From positions 1 to 64,000 of the forward strand of contig KV748203.1 in NCBI GenBank assembly GCA_001692895.1: 64,000 nt of DNA, given 5' to 3'. The stretch is from Cenococcum geophilum 1.58. Lineage: Eukaryota > Ascomycota > Dothideomycetes > Gloniales > Gloniaceae. The position numbers and the translations under genes are program-made. Positions 33,492-44,550 of this stretch are shown piece by piece. A model generated the notes under the pieces. The model had not been told where the DNA came from. It worked only from the letters and a program-made list of their open reading frames with translations, and ran no database searches. Positions within the stretch are counted from its first letter, which is position 1; each line of letters starts with the position of its first letter.

Positions 33492-33584
33492 CGAGAATTC
33501 CGTTAAATTTTCTAAGGAAAATTTCCAAATTGCTGACTTATAGCCAGCAATTTGGTTCCTTAGGGAAATTTAATGGAATTCTCG
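33492..33584. mobile_element. 93-bp foldback (near-perfect palindrome)
   Basis: Arms 33492-33535 and 33545-33584 pair with few mismatches (CGAGAATTCC...GCAATTTG against its complement) around a ~9-bp loop. CGCCTGCGGCGGGC follows directly, resembling GTGCCTGCGGCGCATGC at about 152-168. It could be a small foldback element or the end of a larger one. Confidence 0.65.
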
Positions 33585-33609
33585 CGCCTGCGGCGGGCTT
33601 TTGTCCTTC

Positions 33610-34430
33610 TAAACTCAGTCTGCCTTACTACTGCCCTACTACTACCCTCTACTGCCTATTACTGCCCTTTATTGCCCCCTACTGCCTAATACTACCCACT
33701 ACCACCATTATACTATTTTTATTATTACCCTTACTACCTTAACTACTCCCTTTTTAAATACTAAAATAACTTCTTTTTTATTACTCCTAATATATCTTTA
33801 TTTCCTAATTTATAGCTATATTTATTACTACTTATATACTATATTTTACTAATACTTTAGTTACTAATTTATTATTATTATTACTACTATTTCTATATTA
33901 TTATAATTATTATACTTAATAACTATTTATATTTTATATTAATTATTATATTAGTTTATTAATTTTAATACTATATTATAACTATTTTTATTTTTATCTT
34001 TATTCTTACCTTTATTTCTATATATAGTACTATTACTACTAACTTTACTACTTTAGATATAGCTATAACTTTTATTTTTACTTTTATTCTAATTTTATAT
34101 AGTACTACTTTTACTATTATAAAGAGTACTTTATATTAAAGAATACATATTATATTTAAAATTAAATTCTTCCTTTAAAAATGTTATATAAGATAATTAT
34201 ATATATTAAAGACCCTACTATAAGGACTATTATAAAGACTATTAATATTTTTATATATATTTATATAAGGTAGGAGTGGGAAAATAAAAAATATTAGAGT
34301 ATTAAAGCTTTAACTGCCCTTTACTGCCTATTACTGCCCTCTACTGCCTACTACTACCCTACTACTACCCTGCTACTACCGTACTACTACCCTACTACTG
34401 CCGCACTACTACCGTACTACTATAGGATTT
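33610..34430. repeat. CTACTGCCCT / CTACTACCCT low-complexity arrays
   Basis: Imperfect ~10-bp units of CTACTGCC and CTACTACC occur at about 33627-33740 and again at 34305-34430, with AT-rich sequence between. No gene is supported. Confidence 0.75.
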
Positions 34431-34549
34431 ATGTAGCTACCTTATAGTAACGTAAAACTACCTTTATATAATAATTGCGTAATATAGATTTACATAATTA
34501 ATTATATAACGTATTTTAACAATAGCTATTCACATTATTATCATCGTTA

Positions 34550-35663
34550 TTGTCTTCTTCCTTAAGCAACAGCACTACCACCACCACTATTACCACTGCT
34601 GCTGCTACTGCTACTGCGTCTTCTGCTCCTGCTCCTACTGCTACTACTACCGCTGCCGCTACTACCACTACTACCACCGTCACTACTACCGCCGCTACCG
34701 CCGCTATGTCCGCGCCTGGCCGCCGTTTTAGGCTAGGGTGCCTACGCGCGGGACTTTAGTCCTAGCAGATAAGCGTACTGGTAAGTATTAGTACTATAAA
34801 AGAATTTAAGAATTTAAGAATTTGAGAAGATACTAATATATAAATAGCTGCTATAGCTACCGCTGCCACTAGACCCTTCCCCGCTTTTACTACTACCGCT
34901 ACTACCACTCCCGCTACCGCCGCCGCTCCCGCTACCCCTGCTACCGCTACTCCCCCCCTAGCCAGCTTTACGGCCGTAAATTAGCCTACCACCCTCCTAC
35001 CCTAGAATCCCTCGCCTACTACACTCGCCGCTGCCGCTAAAGCCGCCGCCGCTAATATGGCTATAATGCGGGCGCTATATCCCCTACTACGCGTCTAGGG
35101 TGTGTCTTTACGGTAGGCTTTTAGCCTAGGTAGAGCTTCTAGGGTCTACTAGGGGGTCTACTTAGAGGCTAGGGCCCTAAATATAGAGGCCGCCCTAGCG
35201 TAAAGCTGGGGTATAATAGCCCCGTAGGCTTGTGCGTCGTATATATAGGGCGGTAGCCTATTTATAGAGTGTGTACTAGTCGCCGGCTAGCTGCGCGGTA
35301 GCTGTACTAACTGCTATTATAGCAGCGAAGGGGCGCGCTGCTCTTTTTAAGTCCGTAAGTTAGTAATATAAGCTATAAAAAGCATAACTAATAGAGATAA
35401 TAGCGTCTGATACCGCCTCCGCCTCCCCTACTACAGCCTGCTCCCGCTCCCGCTCCTACACCCACGTACTTTCCGCTACCGCCGCCGCCGCCAATAATAA
35501 TAATAATGACGACGATAATAACAATAATAAGGAGGAGGAGGAAGAGGCCCTACCTACCTACGTCTGCCCCTATTTTAGGCGGCGCGGGCAGGTTATAGGG
35601 CTGCTCCGCCGTTTAGTAGCTGTACTTAAGGAGGAGTTATTAGAGGATAAGGATAAGGAGTAG
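34550..35663 (+). pseudogene. Cys-rich fungal protein gene remnant (GSC-NC-Y motif family)
   Basis: It starts at ATG 34550 with a Ser/Thr/Ala-rich low-complexity region. A middle part (MAIMRALYPLL, ARALNIEAALA) leads to a Cys module near 35245-35340: GGSLFIECVLVAG, then RGSCTNCYYSSEGARCSF. This module is widespread in uncharacterised Pezizomycotina proteins; its function is unknown. A frame change between about 35345 and 35400 leads into an Asn/Asp/Glu-rich stretch and a C-terminus CPYFRRRGQVIGLLRR..LKEELLEDKDKE with stop at 35661-35663. Several TAG/TAA stops show RIP. It is tail to tail with the Helitron. Confidence 0.65.
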
Positions 35664-35839
35664 GGGAGGGGGGGTAGAGGGGGGGTTTACTAGGCCCTAC
35701 GGGGCATTTATAAAAGTTTGCTGGCTCTATAGGGCAGTTATAGAAGTAGTTATATAATAAAATAATATACCTTATTATAAAAGTAAGACTTCTAAATAGA
35801 TAATATTGTCTATCTTTATTTAATTTGGGGGAAGCAGTA

Positions 35840-37280
35840 CCGAAATACTATTTATAGTAGTAACCTAAGATAGGGCAATATAGAGCTGCTTATAGGTAAA
35901 GACCAGTATACGTAAGTTAACGCCAATAAAGTTAAAAGACTGCCCCTATAACTTATTTATGGTTATAGCAAAGTATAGCCGGATTAGAAACTGCCTTCTA
36001 CTAACAATAAACGGTAGTTCTTCCTCTGTAAAGGTAAGCTTAATATAAGGGATTAGCCGTAGCTGGCTGTAAAAGCTGCCGTTAAGTATCTAAGCTTTAA
36101 TATAGCGGCGGCCTAGGCGCGTAATAACTATACGGGTGCTGTTATAGAGCCTTTCCTTAGGGTAGAGGTTCCGTAAAAGGATTATAGGCGCGCTTACCTT
36201 TAGGGAAAGCTTTAACAGAGGTAGGCTACTAGGGTTAAATATCTATAGGAGCTCTGCTAGCGGCAGTTCTATATAATTTTCTTCTCTATTTTGCTCTATA
36301 GAGTCCATAAAATAAAAGGTGCTTAGGGAGCCGTAAAGCCGCGTAAGGATAGCCTCGTTAATCTTAGCTATAGTATTATTATAAATAGTTAGGATAGTGT
36401 AATCGCGGAAGGTATTAAGAGTAGTATATACCTAAGTAAGTAGTTGCGGAGGGTATATATACCCGTAAAAGGGTTCCTGGGATTAGAACTAGGCTATACC
36501 GGGTAGAATAGTAATACTGCCGGCTAGGGCTGTATTATAAGATAAGGCTTATACCTAAGCTACAAACCGCTAATTTATCTCGCCCTAGCGGATACGTATA
36601 TTTAACCGCAGGGATAGTATATAGAAGGTAGGCTAGAGGAACGACCACTATAGGCAGGCACCTATAATGGCTGCGTAGTTCCCCTACGGGACGATAGGCA
36701 GTATCTAAGCAAAGTTACCGCCTAAGATAGTAGGGAGTCCGCTAAAGGTAGGGTCGTTAGAACGGATGTCCGTAAGTATATAGTATACGGCTTTAAAGTA
36801 GTAGCGGTGCTATATTGGCACCTCATCCTAGATAAGCAGAGAGGTACGGCGTAAAAGCTTGGCGAGATTTAACCTTTTAGAGATGTTGTAAGTAGACTCT
36901 TTATGTAGATTAATAGGTATACAAAAATAGAAGTAGGCAGTACGGCTACCGGGCAGTAGGAGGGCCGTAATGCTAGAAGAAGCTATATAAAGAATAATTT
37001 TACTGCGCGAGCGGTAATAGTGGTAGAGGTAGCGATAGAGAAATATTTTACTGGTGCCTATAGGGCCCTAGAGAAAGAAGCAGGCCGTTTATAGATCTAT
37101 ATCTATAGCGGCAATAATAGTATTAAAGCAGGCTGCCTAATCCGTATTTAGCTGCTAGCGTAGCTTAGTAAACTGGCGTTCTTCCTCTATACGGTCGTAT
37201 TGCTATAGCTCTACTGTAAGAAGCGGGTTACTTCTCTCCGTAATAACGCCCTACTAGTGCTAAAACTGGGGCAGGCTATA
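35840..37280 (-). pseudogene. Helitron Pif1-like helicase half
   Basis: Walker A reads GPIGTSKI at about 37070-37047 (GPGGTGKT with two Gly lost). Walker B is LI.DEVPI at about 36839-36816 with DE kept. Downstream motifs ILPIVPVGNYAAIIGACL, then a C-terminal FAITINKL.GQSFNFIGV and QLYIALS.VT match SF1 Pif1 helicases fused to Helitron Rep. The end is near 35840, about 180 bp from the stop of the convergent Cys-rich gene. Confidence 0.85.
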
Positions 37281-40260
37281 GTCCGTAAGTGTCTTTTACT
37301 AATCTATAAGTATCTAATAAATAAGATATAGGCCGTAATTAAGATAAGCGTTATTGTCCTCGGTAACTATAGGAGGAGTATTAGGTTAGCGGGCCAGAAA
37401 GTAAGGTAGATTATCGTAGATAGACTGTTTAAAGCGGTTCTATAAAGCAACTGGCTCCGCAATAGGGCCGTAAAGTAAAGCGGTTATAAATAAGGAGCGT
37501 AGCTAGGCGCTAACGGCAAAAACAGCGGCCTCCGTTAAGTAATTGATTTACTTATAGTTATCCTCTAGTAGCCCTAGGGCTATATAGGCGGCCTAGAAGG
37601 TTAGATAGACTATACTAGTAATAGTACGGAGGTTCTTAAAGGAGGTAGGGCCGGGAATAGACGTTAGTAGTAGCTATAAGTAGAACCTCTCACCTGTAAT
37701 AGGGTTGTAGTAATATATACGGCCTATTACGGTGCCTCGCTGGCGAGGACACTAGTCCCGCTGCTTTATATAAAAGACGTACCGCTTAGGGAAGTCTTAA
37801 TATAGGTAGTTACGGCTACTATTATACTCCGCGTTATACTTAAAGAAGGCCGTTAATATAGAGTAGGAGAGCTTAAGGCGCTGCTAGATCTTCTCTACGG
37901 ACTAGTCTGGCTAAAAGTATATAGGCTGCTCGCCTAGAAGGTGCACCGTAAGCTAGATTATAGGAAAGAACTTATTATAAACGGGAAACTTAAATAGCCG
38001 CTAGATAGCCTTAGAGGGGCTAATATAACGGCCCTGTAAATACTAGCTTACTTTATCACCATCTATAAGCCGTAAAGTAGTGCGGTTGCTCCCCTTATAT
38101 ATATACTTATAGATATACTTAACGGACCGCATAGAGGCGTGGACCTTAACATTTATATAGGTACGATACTTTGCGGTTAGATATGAGCAGTATGGAATAA
38201 TCTAGCGGTTGTCTATTTTAAATATAGCTCCCCCTAGTAAGCGGATAGACTACGACCGTAGATTATTATAACGGCGGTATTTTAGATAGCCGTCCTTACG
38301 TATAATAGTAGTAGGGTTAAAACGCTTAGGGTACCGCTTTAAGTAGGTTAGCGGAAGGCCTGGCCCTAGCGCAACTATATAAGGAGCTTGCGGATTCTAG
38401 GAGCCGTAAGGACCGTAAACTATTATCAACTTTATAATCTTAGTAAGATGGCTAGTAGGATTATCCTCTAGCTGCGGAAGCTCCGCAGATATAAAATGGT
38501 CAATAATAGCTAGGTTTAACAGCCTATCGCGGTTATACGGATGTAGGAAGAGCAGTAGGTATAGATGGGGCAGGCCCTGTTTTTAGTACTTAATAGTCTA
38601 AATGGAGCCGCGGTACTGGCCGAAGATCTACTTCTATTTTAGGTTATAAAAGAGGTAGGTAAGCTTTATACAGAAGACGCGTATAACTAGATCGGGCCTA
38701 TTTATAGCAGTCTAGCTAGGTAGTAGCTCGCGGGTAATCTTATTCTACTTAGGGTTAGTAGTAAACGTAAGAAATATGCTAAGACGGCCGTATTTACGGA
38801 TAATAGCTATTATATCCTAATAGCACTGGCCGATAAAGCGATCTCCGCTAAGAAAACTAGATAGAAGGACTATACGGCGGCCTAATAATTTAGGGTCTAG
38901 ATTATAGCGTATAAGAGCATCTATAACGCTATTATATAGGTCCACGCGGAGGGTTGTTTAATTAGAGTGGATTTAGGTAAGCTTATTCTAATTATATAGC
39001 GCCTATATATCCATAACATACTGCTAAAATAGCTAGTAGTAGGTAAAAGGGACTAACCTAAAGTTATTACGGACGTGTAGGTAGAACCAAAAGTATACCT
39101 ACTAGGTTAAATGGTCTCGCTAATAGGCTTAATTGGAGTTGCGTAGCTAGAGACCCTAGTGCTAGCTAGTATTACTATAAGGGAAGAGTAGTACGTAGTG
39201 GAGCGGCATATATGCGGCATGTGTTAGGTTAATACGGCAGCACTATAGCTGCTTATTAGGCGCATAACGCTCCATAAGTATAATATCGCGGAAGCTGGTA
39301 TTACTGTACTTATCTGGTATAATAATGGCCACCTTATTACTTATTAGGAGGTTCTTATGGCGCCAATTAGCACTAGCCTCTAAGATAAGCCGCATCTATA
39401 GGTTTAAGATAATCCGCGACGGGGCCGTTACGGGCTAAGCCTAAAGCCGTTCCCTTGCGGTTTAATAAAGGGTAATAAAAGGGTTCCGTTCCTTAGATAG
39501 TATAATAATAAGACACTATAGAATAGTTGCATTTAGCTAGGTATTAGAACGGGCCCGTAGCTGGACATCTATAGCATAACTGGAGTTGTAAAAGTATAGC
39601 TAGGCATACCGCGGAGTAGTATTAGTAGGAGGCTCTAGCGGGCCCTATAGATGGTAAAGCTTACTATATATCTAGAAGCAATTTGGGCCGCCATAGGCTA
39701 TACTATGGTTAGTAACGGTATAGTTTACAGATATAAAAGCTAATGCTGCATTATATACGCGGAGCCGCTCCCTAAACTGCCTAGTAGAAGTACTATAGGA
39801 CTCCAAAAAATCGCGTAGATATTCTGGTGGAGGCTAAAATAGAGGGAGGTTTATATCGCCGTGTTTATAGTAGGCTTTAAAGCATAGATTACTAGGCAGT
39901 AATATACTAACACGTTTATTAACCTAATGTAGGGCCGCGTAGAAGTTGTAGGTAATATTTATAGGACTAAGATCTAGCTGCTCCGTAATATAGCGGACTA
40001 TAGTAATAGGACCATAATCTAGCTGCTCCGCGATAGGGCGGATTATAGTAATAGGCCTAATATCTAACTGGCCCGTAATAGGGCGGACTATAGTAAGTCG
40101 CGGCTAAATTAATACGGGCGGTATAAGGAGGTGGGAAGTAGAGGGAGAAGTAACGGCGGAGGTAGTAGCGGAGGTAGTAGCGGCTATAGTAGCAGCTGTA
40201 GTAGTAGCTATAGTTTAGTTTATAGGCTGCGGAGGGTCCGCTAAAGGTCGTCGTTAGGAC
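37280..40260 (-). pseudogene. Helitron Rep (HUH nuclease) half
   Basis: Rep nicks and rejoins DNA for rolling-circle transposition. On the minus strand the two-His motif is GLPHLYLLLFLHP at about 38575-38535, where the usual H-x-H has become H-L-Y, a RIP-type His-to-Tyr change. The Tyr region is YIYKYIYKG at about 38115-38080 and keeps its tyrosines. The N-terminal domain motif TFTTNPK is near 38750. Three tandem 45-bp units lie in the N-terminal part at 39963-40097. Stops at Gln/Trp codons make it non-functional. Confidence 0.82.
39963..40097 (-). repeat. Three 45-bp tandem units in the Helitron N-terminus
   Basis: Units start at 39963, 40008 and 40053. On the minus strand each encodes 15 residues of the form P-I-T-I-V-R-P-I-A-E-Q-L-D-x-x, so the reading frame is kept. 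Differences among units are mostly RIP-like. Confidence 0.8.
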
Positions 40261-41130
40261 TATCCCTTTCTTTTCTCCTATATATAGAGTTAAAAAGGTA
40301 GTAAGTAAAAAAAGAGAATAAAAAGAATTAACCCTATAAGATTTACAGGTCTTATACGGAGCTCTTTAGCAGGTTAATATAAAGTTAGCGAAAGGGCGAT
40401 TCTGTTTATAGGCGTTGCAAAATATATAATCAGAAGGCATTTAGGTAATAGGTAGAGAGTATAGTAGGTAGGGTAGTAATATATAGAAGATATTCGAGCA
40501 GTAAGGGGTAGAAAGAGGTTATAAGGTTGCAAATTTAATAGGGTAGCACGTAAGGTAGCACGTCCCCTTATTATGTAACCCAAACCAATTTTTAACTAAT
40601 TAGAACCTTAGGTTTAACCCAAACTCAGTATATATTAGACTAGGGTAATTAGTTGAAAAAAAAAAATTTAGTATAACTCTCTTAGCTTATCTATAGCTAG
40701 GATTTACTATATCCTAGGCCCTGCTATTAACTTATTATATACTTATAGTTTTCCGTATCTTATATACGTCTCCTATATAATATCTTTTATAGACTATTAC
40801 TATATATATATATATATATACTCTAGGTATCTTTTATACCTAGGCCCTAGTTACTAGGCCCTCTTTAGGGTGACTAGTATAAAGAGGAGACGAGGTTAAC
40901 TATAGGGGTAATCTAGGCTACTAGGCAGTATTTAGTAGACAGTAAGTAACCGTATACTCTGCGGGCGATCGCCCTAGGGGTTAAGAAGGGGCCTAATTAT
41001 TTGCTCGTTCGTTTATTTGTCAATTGTAAGGAGTCGTTAATACTTGCCATTGGGTTTTGAGGAACGTTAAAATCTATATTATATCTGTGAGGATTATATA
41101 GGGATTGGAATAGGAGTATATAGAAGCCTT
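40261..41130. other. Noncoding stretch right of the Helitron
   Basis: A stem-loop with AACTAATTA arms at about 40591-40665 and an AT microsatellite near 40800 are present. CGGGCGATCGCCC at about 40957 is a short palindrome. No gene is supported. Confidence 0.5.
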
Positions 41131-41490
41131 CTAAACACTTATAAAGCGTATATACGGCGGCGGCAACGGCCACGACATGTCTAAATCCTTGTGCTTAGTC
41201 TCTACTGGCTCCTTATCCTCGTCCTCATCCTTATCCTCGTCCTCATCCTTATCCTCGTCCTCATCCTTATCCTCGTCCTCATCCTTATCCTCGTCCTCAT
41301 CCTTATCCTCGTCCTCATCCTTATCCTCCTTATCCTTATTCTTATCCTCACCCTTACCTAAATCTAAATCTACAAATATAGGTTGAGCTAATGGCGGGGG
41401 CGGCGCCAGTGACAGCGGCGACGGTGATTTGGCCTCCTTACCTTCCTTACTATATACAGTTTTGGCTACGGCTTTAGCTTTAGCTTCCTT
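41131..41490 (-). pseudogene. Open 119-codon acidic/lysine-rich fragment with DEDEDK repeats
   Basis: The minus strand is open from 41490 to a TAG at 41133-41131. It begins KEAKAKAVAKTVYSKEGKEAK, passes a Pro-rich SLAPPPPLAQP segment, then about seven copies of D-E-D-E-D-K encoded by an 18-bp unit (about 41210-41345), and ends DMSWPLPPPY. Two RIP-type stops lie just upstream (41493 and 41502). The plus-strand frame over the same repeat is only Ser/Leu and is less gene-like. It is probably the C-terminus of a decayed nuclear-type protein; family unknown. Confidence 0.45.
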
Positions 41491-41499
41491 TTAACCTTT

Positions 41500-41880
41500 T
41501 TAGACGGCTAGAAAGTAGTAAGAATAGGTATAAACTAAGCTCGCTTTTGTCTAGATTGTTTTAGAGTAAAAGATAACTAACGTAGGTAGTGGTGGCTGCT
41601 GCTAGGATATAGAGGGCAATACTAAGAACTGTATATAATTGGCTTAATTGGGTAAGTTACTAACTTCAATTTTAGGCAGTTATAATTAAGACTTAGCGTA
41701 TTATAGGTAGTAAAATTGAAATTATACTCCCTCCGCAAAATTTTAGTGAGGTACGATGCGATTTTTTTAGCTTAGCGAATTTTTACCAATATTTTGTAAA
41801 CGACTGTATCTTATACTTTAAAAAAAATATATATATATATATAAAAAGAAATATTTTATATTTCTTTTATCTACTATTGA
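41500..41880. other. Noncoding; possible Tc1/mariner end
   Basis: TATACTCCCTCCGCAAAATT at about 41724 resembles Tc1/mariner terminal repeats (TA followed by CTCCCTCCG), but no matching opposite end was found. An AT microsatellite lies near 41829-41845. Confidence 0.3.
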
Positions 41881-41886
41881 TTGTAA

Positions 41887-42055
41887 CTAGTAGGAATGAT
41901 CGCAATTGTAGAGCTTCTCCTAGGTGCAATTCCCGCAATACCCTCCTCTAAATTTACTATCTATTGAGATATACTTTACAAACGGCCCTTTGCCCCCCTT
42001 ATAGTCCTCGCATTTTTCTCCGTTCTCTTCTCCCCTATAATTTGTTAGTGTTTTA
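41887..42055 (-). pseudogene. Second Cys-rich module (GPF..GSC-NC type)
   Basis: The minus strand reads ENGEKCEDYKGGKGPFVKYI, SIDSKFRGGYCGNCT and then YNCDHS. This has the layout of the Cys module at about 35245-35340, with two Cys converted to Tyr as RIP would do. It is the C-terminal end of a protein whose N-terminal part, upstream at higher coordinates, is unreadable. It lies on the opposite side of the Helitron from the first copy and on the opposite strand. Confidence 0.5.
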
Positions 42056-42305
42056 TATATATAATTTTAGGGGTATTATAAGATTTACCTAGACTATATA
42101 ATTATCGCTAAGATCTACCTGCATTTATAAGGAATAATCTCTATATTCCTTCCCTCCCTTAGCTTAATATCCTTACTGGCATTGTTATTGAGAATGCTAA
42201 GCCAACTCGGGAAGAATTCTAACCCGCAATTCTAAACCTATATAGAAATTAGTATAGCTATTATAGTGGGAAAATGGGGATATTTTATACTGTTTCCAGA
42301 AGTTA

Positions 42306-42742
42306 ACGTCTTAGCCACCCGGTCGAGCCAGCCACCCAGTCGAGCCACCCCAAAACACACCAAAATCTACCAACTTTGGCCTATTATAACTCTACCCCTA
42401 TAAAAGATATTTAAATAAAAAATTTAATATAGCTACTTGTATATAAAAGGATTTCATTTAGAACGTTTTAAAACATTATTATATATTTTTAAGCTAATAA
42501 AATAATTTTTAACAATAATTTTTTAATTTTTAATATTTATTAATAAAATTATTATATTAGCTTAAATATATATATTTAAAAATATTATAAATAAAATCCT
42601 TCCATATATAAGTAGCTATATTTAAATTTTTATTTAAATATCTTTTATAGGGGTAGAGTTATAATAAGCCAAAATTGGTAGATTTTGGTGTGTTTTGGGG
42701 TGGCTTGACTGGGTGGCTGGCTCGACCGGGTGGCTAAGACGT
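42306..42742. mobile_element. 437-bp foldback MITE flanked by TA
   Basis: Arms of about 150 bp begin ACGTCTTAGCCACCCGGTCG and are near-perfect reverse complements. TA dinucleotides at 42304-42305 and 42743-42744 fit a Tc1/mariner-type target. Each arm holds two direct copies of AGCCACCCGGTCGAGCC. The centre is AT-rich. The ends keep CG and CA, so RIP is mild. No transposase is present. Confidence 0.85.
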
Positions 42743-42744
42743 TA

Positions 42745-43340
42745 TAAGCTATCTCCCTTTTTATTTAAAGGCTATATTAGTAAAGTTGGTTATAGTAGAT
42801 CTAAGAAATATTAATATATTTATAACCGGATTGGGAACTATATCTATAGCCCTTATAGTTATTTTTAGATTTTGCCTAACTAAGCTATATAACTAAGGTT
42901 ATCTAAAAGCTAAAAATAAACTATATATATAGTTAAATCCCCTTAATACGGTATAGGGTATATAATAATATCCTCTATATTACGATCTACAGCCTTTAAT
43001 TAAACCTTTTTTAGTTTAATATTTATAATAATCTAACTTTTAATAATATTGTTAAGCGCCTACTACTAATATTAATATAACCAGTAAAGTATGGGAAAGA
43101 GCCCTATTTAGCCCGAAAGGTTAACACCTTAAGGCCTTTTTAGTATTAAATCTCTGTTTTTCCTGCTTATTTACCCTATATATAACTCTTAATATAATAA
43201 TACTATTAGTATTATAATACGTTTAGCCAAATATACAGTATTGTATTAAAGAGATTTAACTATATACCGGGTTACTAAAAATAAAAAATTGGTATTTTTT
43301 AAAAAAAATTTTTTAGGTAATTTATATATAGGCGGAGGTT
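42745..43340. other. Unassigned degenerate sequence
   Basis: Plus-strand frames (IFITGLGTISIALIV and neighbours) are coherent for short distances but were not recognised. No element ends were found. Confidence 0.35.
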
Positions 43341-44550
43341 TCGCCTATTGGGCTGATATTTTAGCATAGTCGTATATAGAGAACAAGAAGCTAAAATATA
43401 TAAGCAGGCTCTTAAAGCTAACGAAAAGCGTCTACGTCAAGTATAAAGGAGGAGAAGAGGCGTATGATAGATTAACGGAAGGAATAGCGAATATAAGATA
43501 AGCTGTAATGAGAGTGAAAGGTAGTAGTAGAAGGCTTGCTTTGTAGAGGAATTTTGGGGGTAGTAGGAGTAGTAGGGGTAGCGCGGCGTTCTATTAGATT
43601 AGGAGTTAGTGCGCGTATATAATGCTATAAATTCCTTAGAGAAACGGCTGAGGCACCTAAGATAAACGAATACCTCAATTACGCTAGTAGGGAGGGCGGC
43701 TGACCCGCTCTGGCTATAACTTGTTTTTGTGGCGGTCAAAGCTACGATCTACTTTGCGAAGGAGGCACGGAGTATAAGTAGGATATTTATACCTAAGTAA
43801 GTAAGCTAATCTTAGAGCGAATACTCCTAAGGATCTCCTCTCCTACCTATACCTCCTACCCGACTACATTTTACGTTTTTATATCCTTCTAGGTCGAGCT
43901 TATACTACGACTCTAATAATGCACTTTGTCGCTCCCCCGGCCTTCAACTTATTAAACCGCCATTTTCCCCCCAATAAGCCGCGGTTCCACTATATTGAAG
44001 ATGCCGAAAGGAACGTAATATACAGCCTAGCTAAGGCGACACAGTACTGATAAAGTTTGTTGGCCCTAATAGTATAATAAGGCGTTTAAGGAAGTAGAGG
44101 GTTTAAATACAATAGATAGTGTAAGCTTTGCAGTGTGTGGGAATTGAACGAGCGACTTAATTGTAAATCTATGGAAATCAAGTGGTATAAATACATGAAG
44201 AGGGTGTAGGAAACAAGGGGCAATTGACCGAGTCGGTGAGTGAGTCGGTAAGCGAGTCAAGGTGATACACTGGTGAGACAGTGGTGGTTTGGCAGGGTAC
44301 CGTAGTCGGTTATAGATAGTATTGCCTTATACTAGGCAGCAAAACACCCCGACTTAACTATCTTATTGCCTTTTCGCTAAGGCTCACTCCTTTATTAGCT
44401 AAGCCCTTAACTTTTAGTACTGGTCTGCCCTAATCCTATATTATATCTTTCTGCTTATAGATACCTTGCCCTATATTAGCTGGTAAATATTAAAGTATAG
44501 TAGCGGTTTAACTACTTTAGATAATATTCTACTAACGTAATAATATAATG
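43341..44550. other. RIP-poor patch with unrecognised frames
   Basis: The plus strand near 43380-43480 gives a Lys/Arg/Glu-rich helical stretch (QALKANEKRLR, RRRRG). Near 44120-44210 a Cys/Trp-containing stretch (LCSVWELNERLNCKS, IKWYKYMKRV) hints at a Cys-rich module. Neither can be assigned. GAGTCGGTGAGTGAGTCGGT at about 44230 is a short direct repeat. Confidence 0.35.

Larger units (their letters stand above)
35840..40260 (-). mobile_element. Helitron: HUH replication initiator plus Pif1-like helicase
   Basis: The minus strand encodes the Helitron layout: an N-terminal region with 15-residue repeats, a Helitron-like N domain (SFLSGDRFIGQCY, YGRLSIFLTFTTNPK near 38750), an HUH region, the Rep Tyr region, and a Pif1-family helicase with Walker A near 37060 and an end motif INKL.GQSFNFIGVNL near 35930. 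RIP stops are common. Element ends are not resolved: no certain 5' TC or 3' hairpin-CTRR was found, so the limits are those of the coding remnant. Confidence 0.85.

Noticed and set aside
40374-40583. 69-codon minus-strand open frame right of the Helitron
   Set aside because: It has no link to the Helitron frame and no recognisable motif; length is within chance for this composition.
41177-41386. 69-codon Ser/Leu plus-strand open frame
   Set aside because: It is the complement of the DEDEDK repeat; the minus-strand frame has protein-like flanks and this one does not.
44066-44260. 64-codon minus-strand open frame
   Set aside because: No family features; a Cys/Trp-containing frame on the plus strand is at least as plausible, and neither is convincing.
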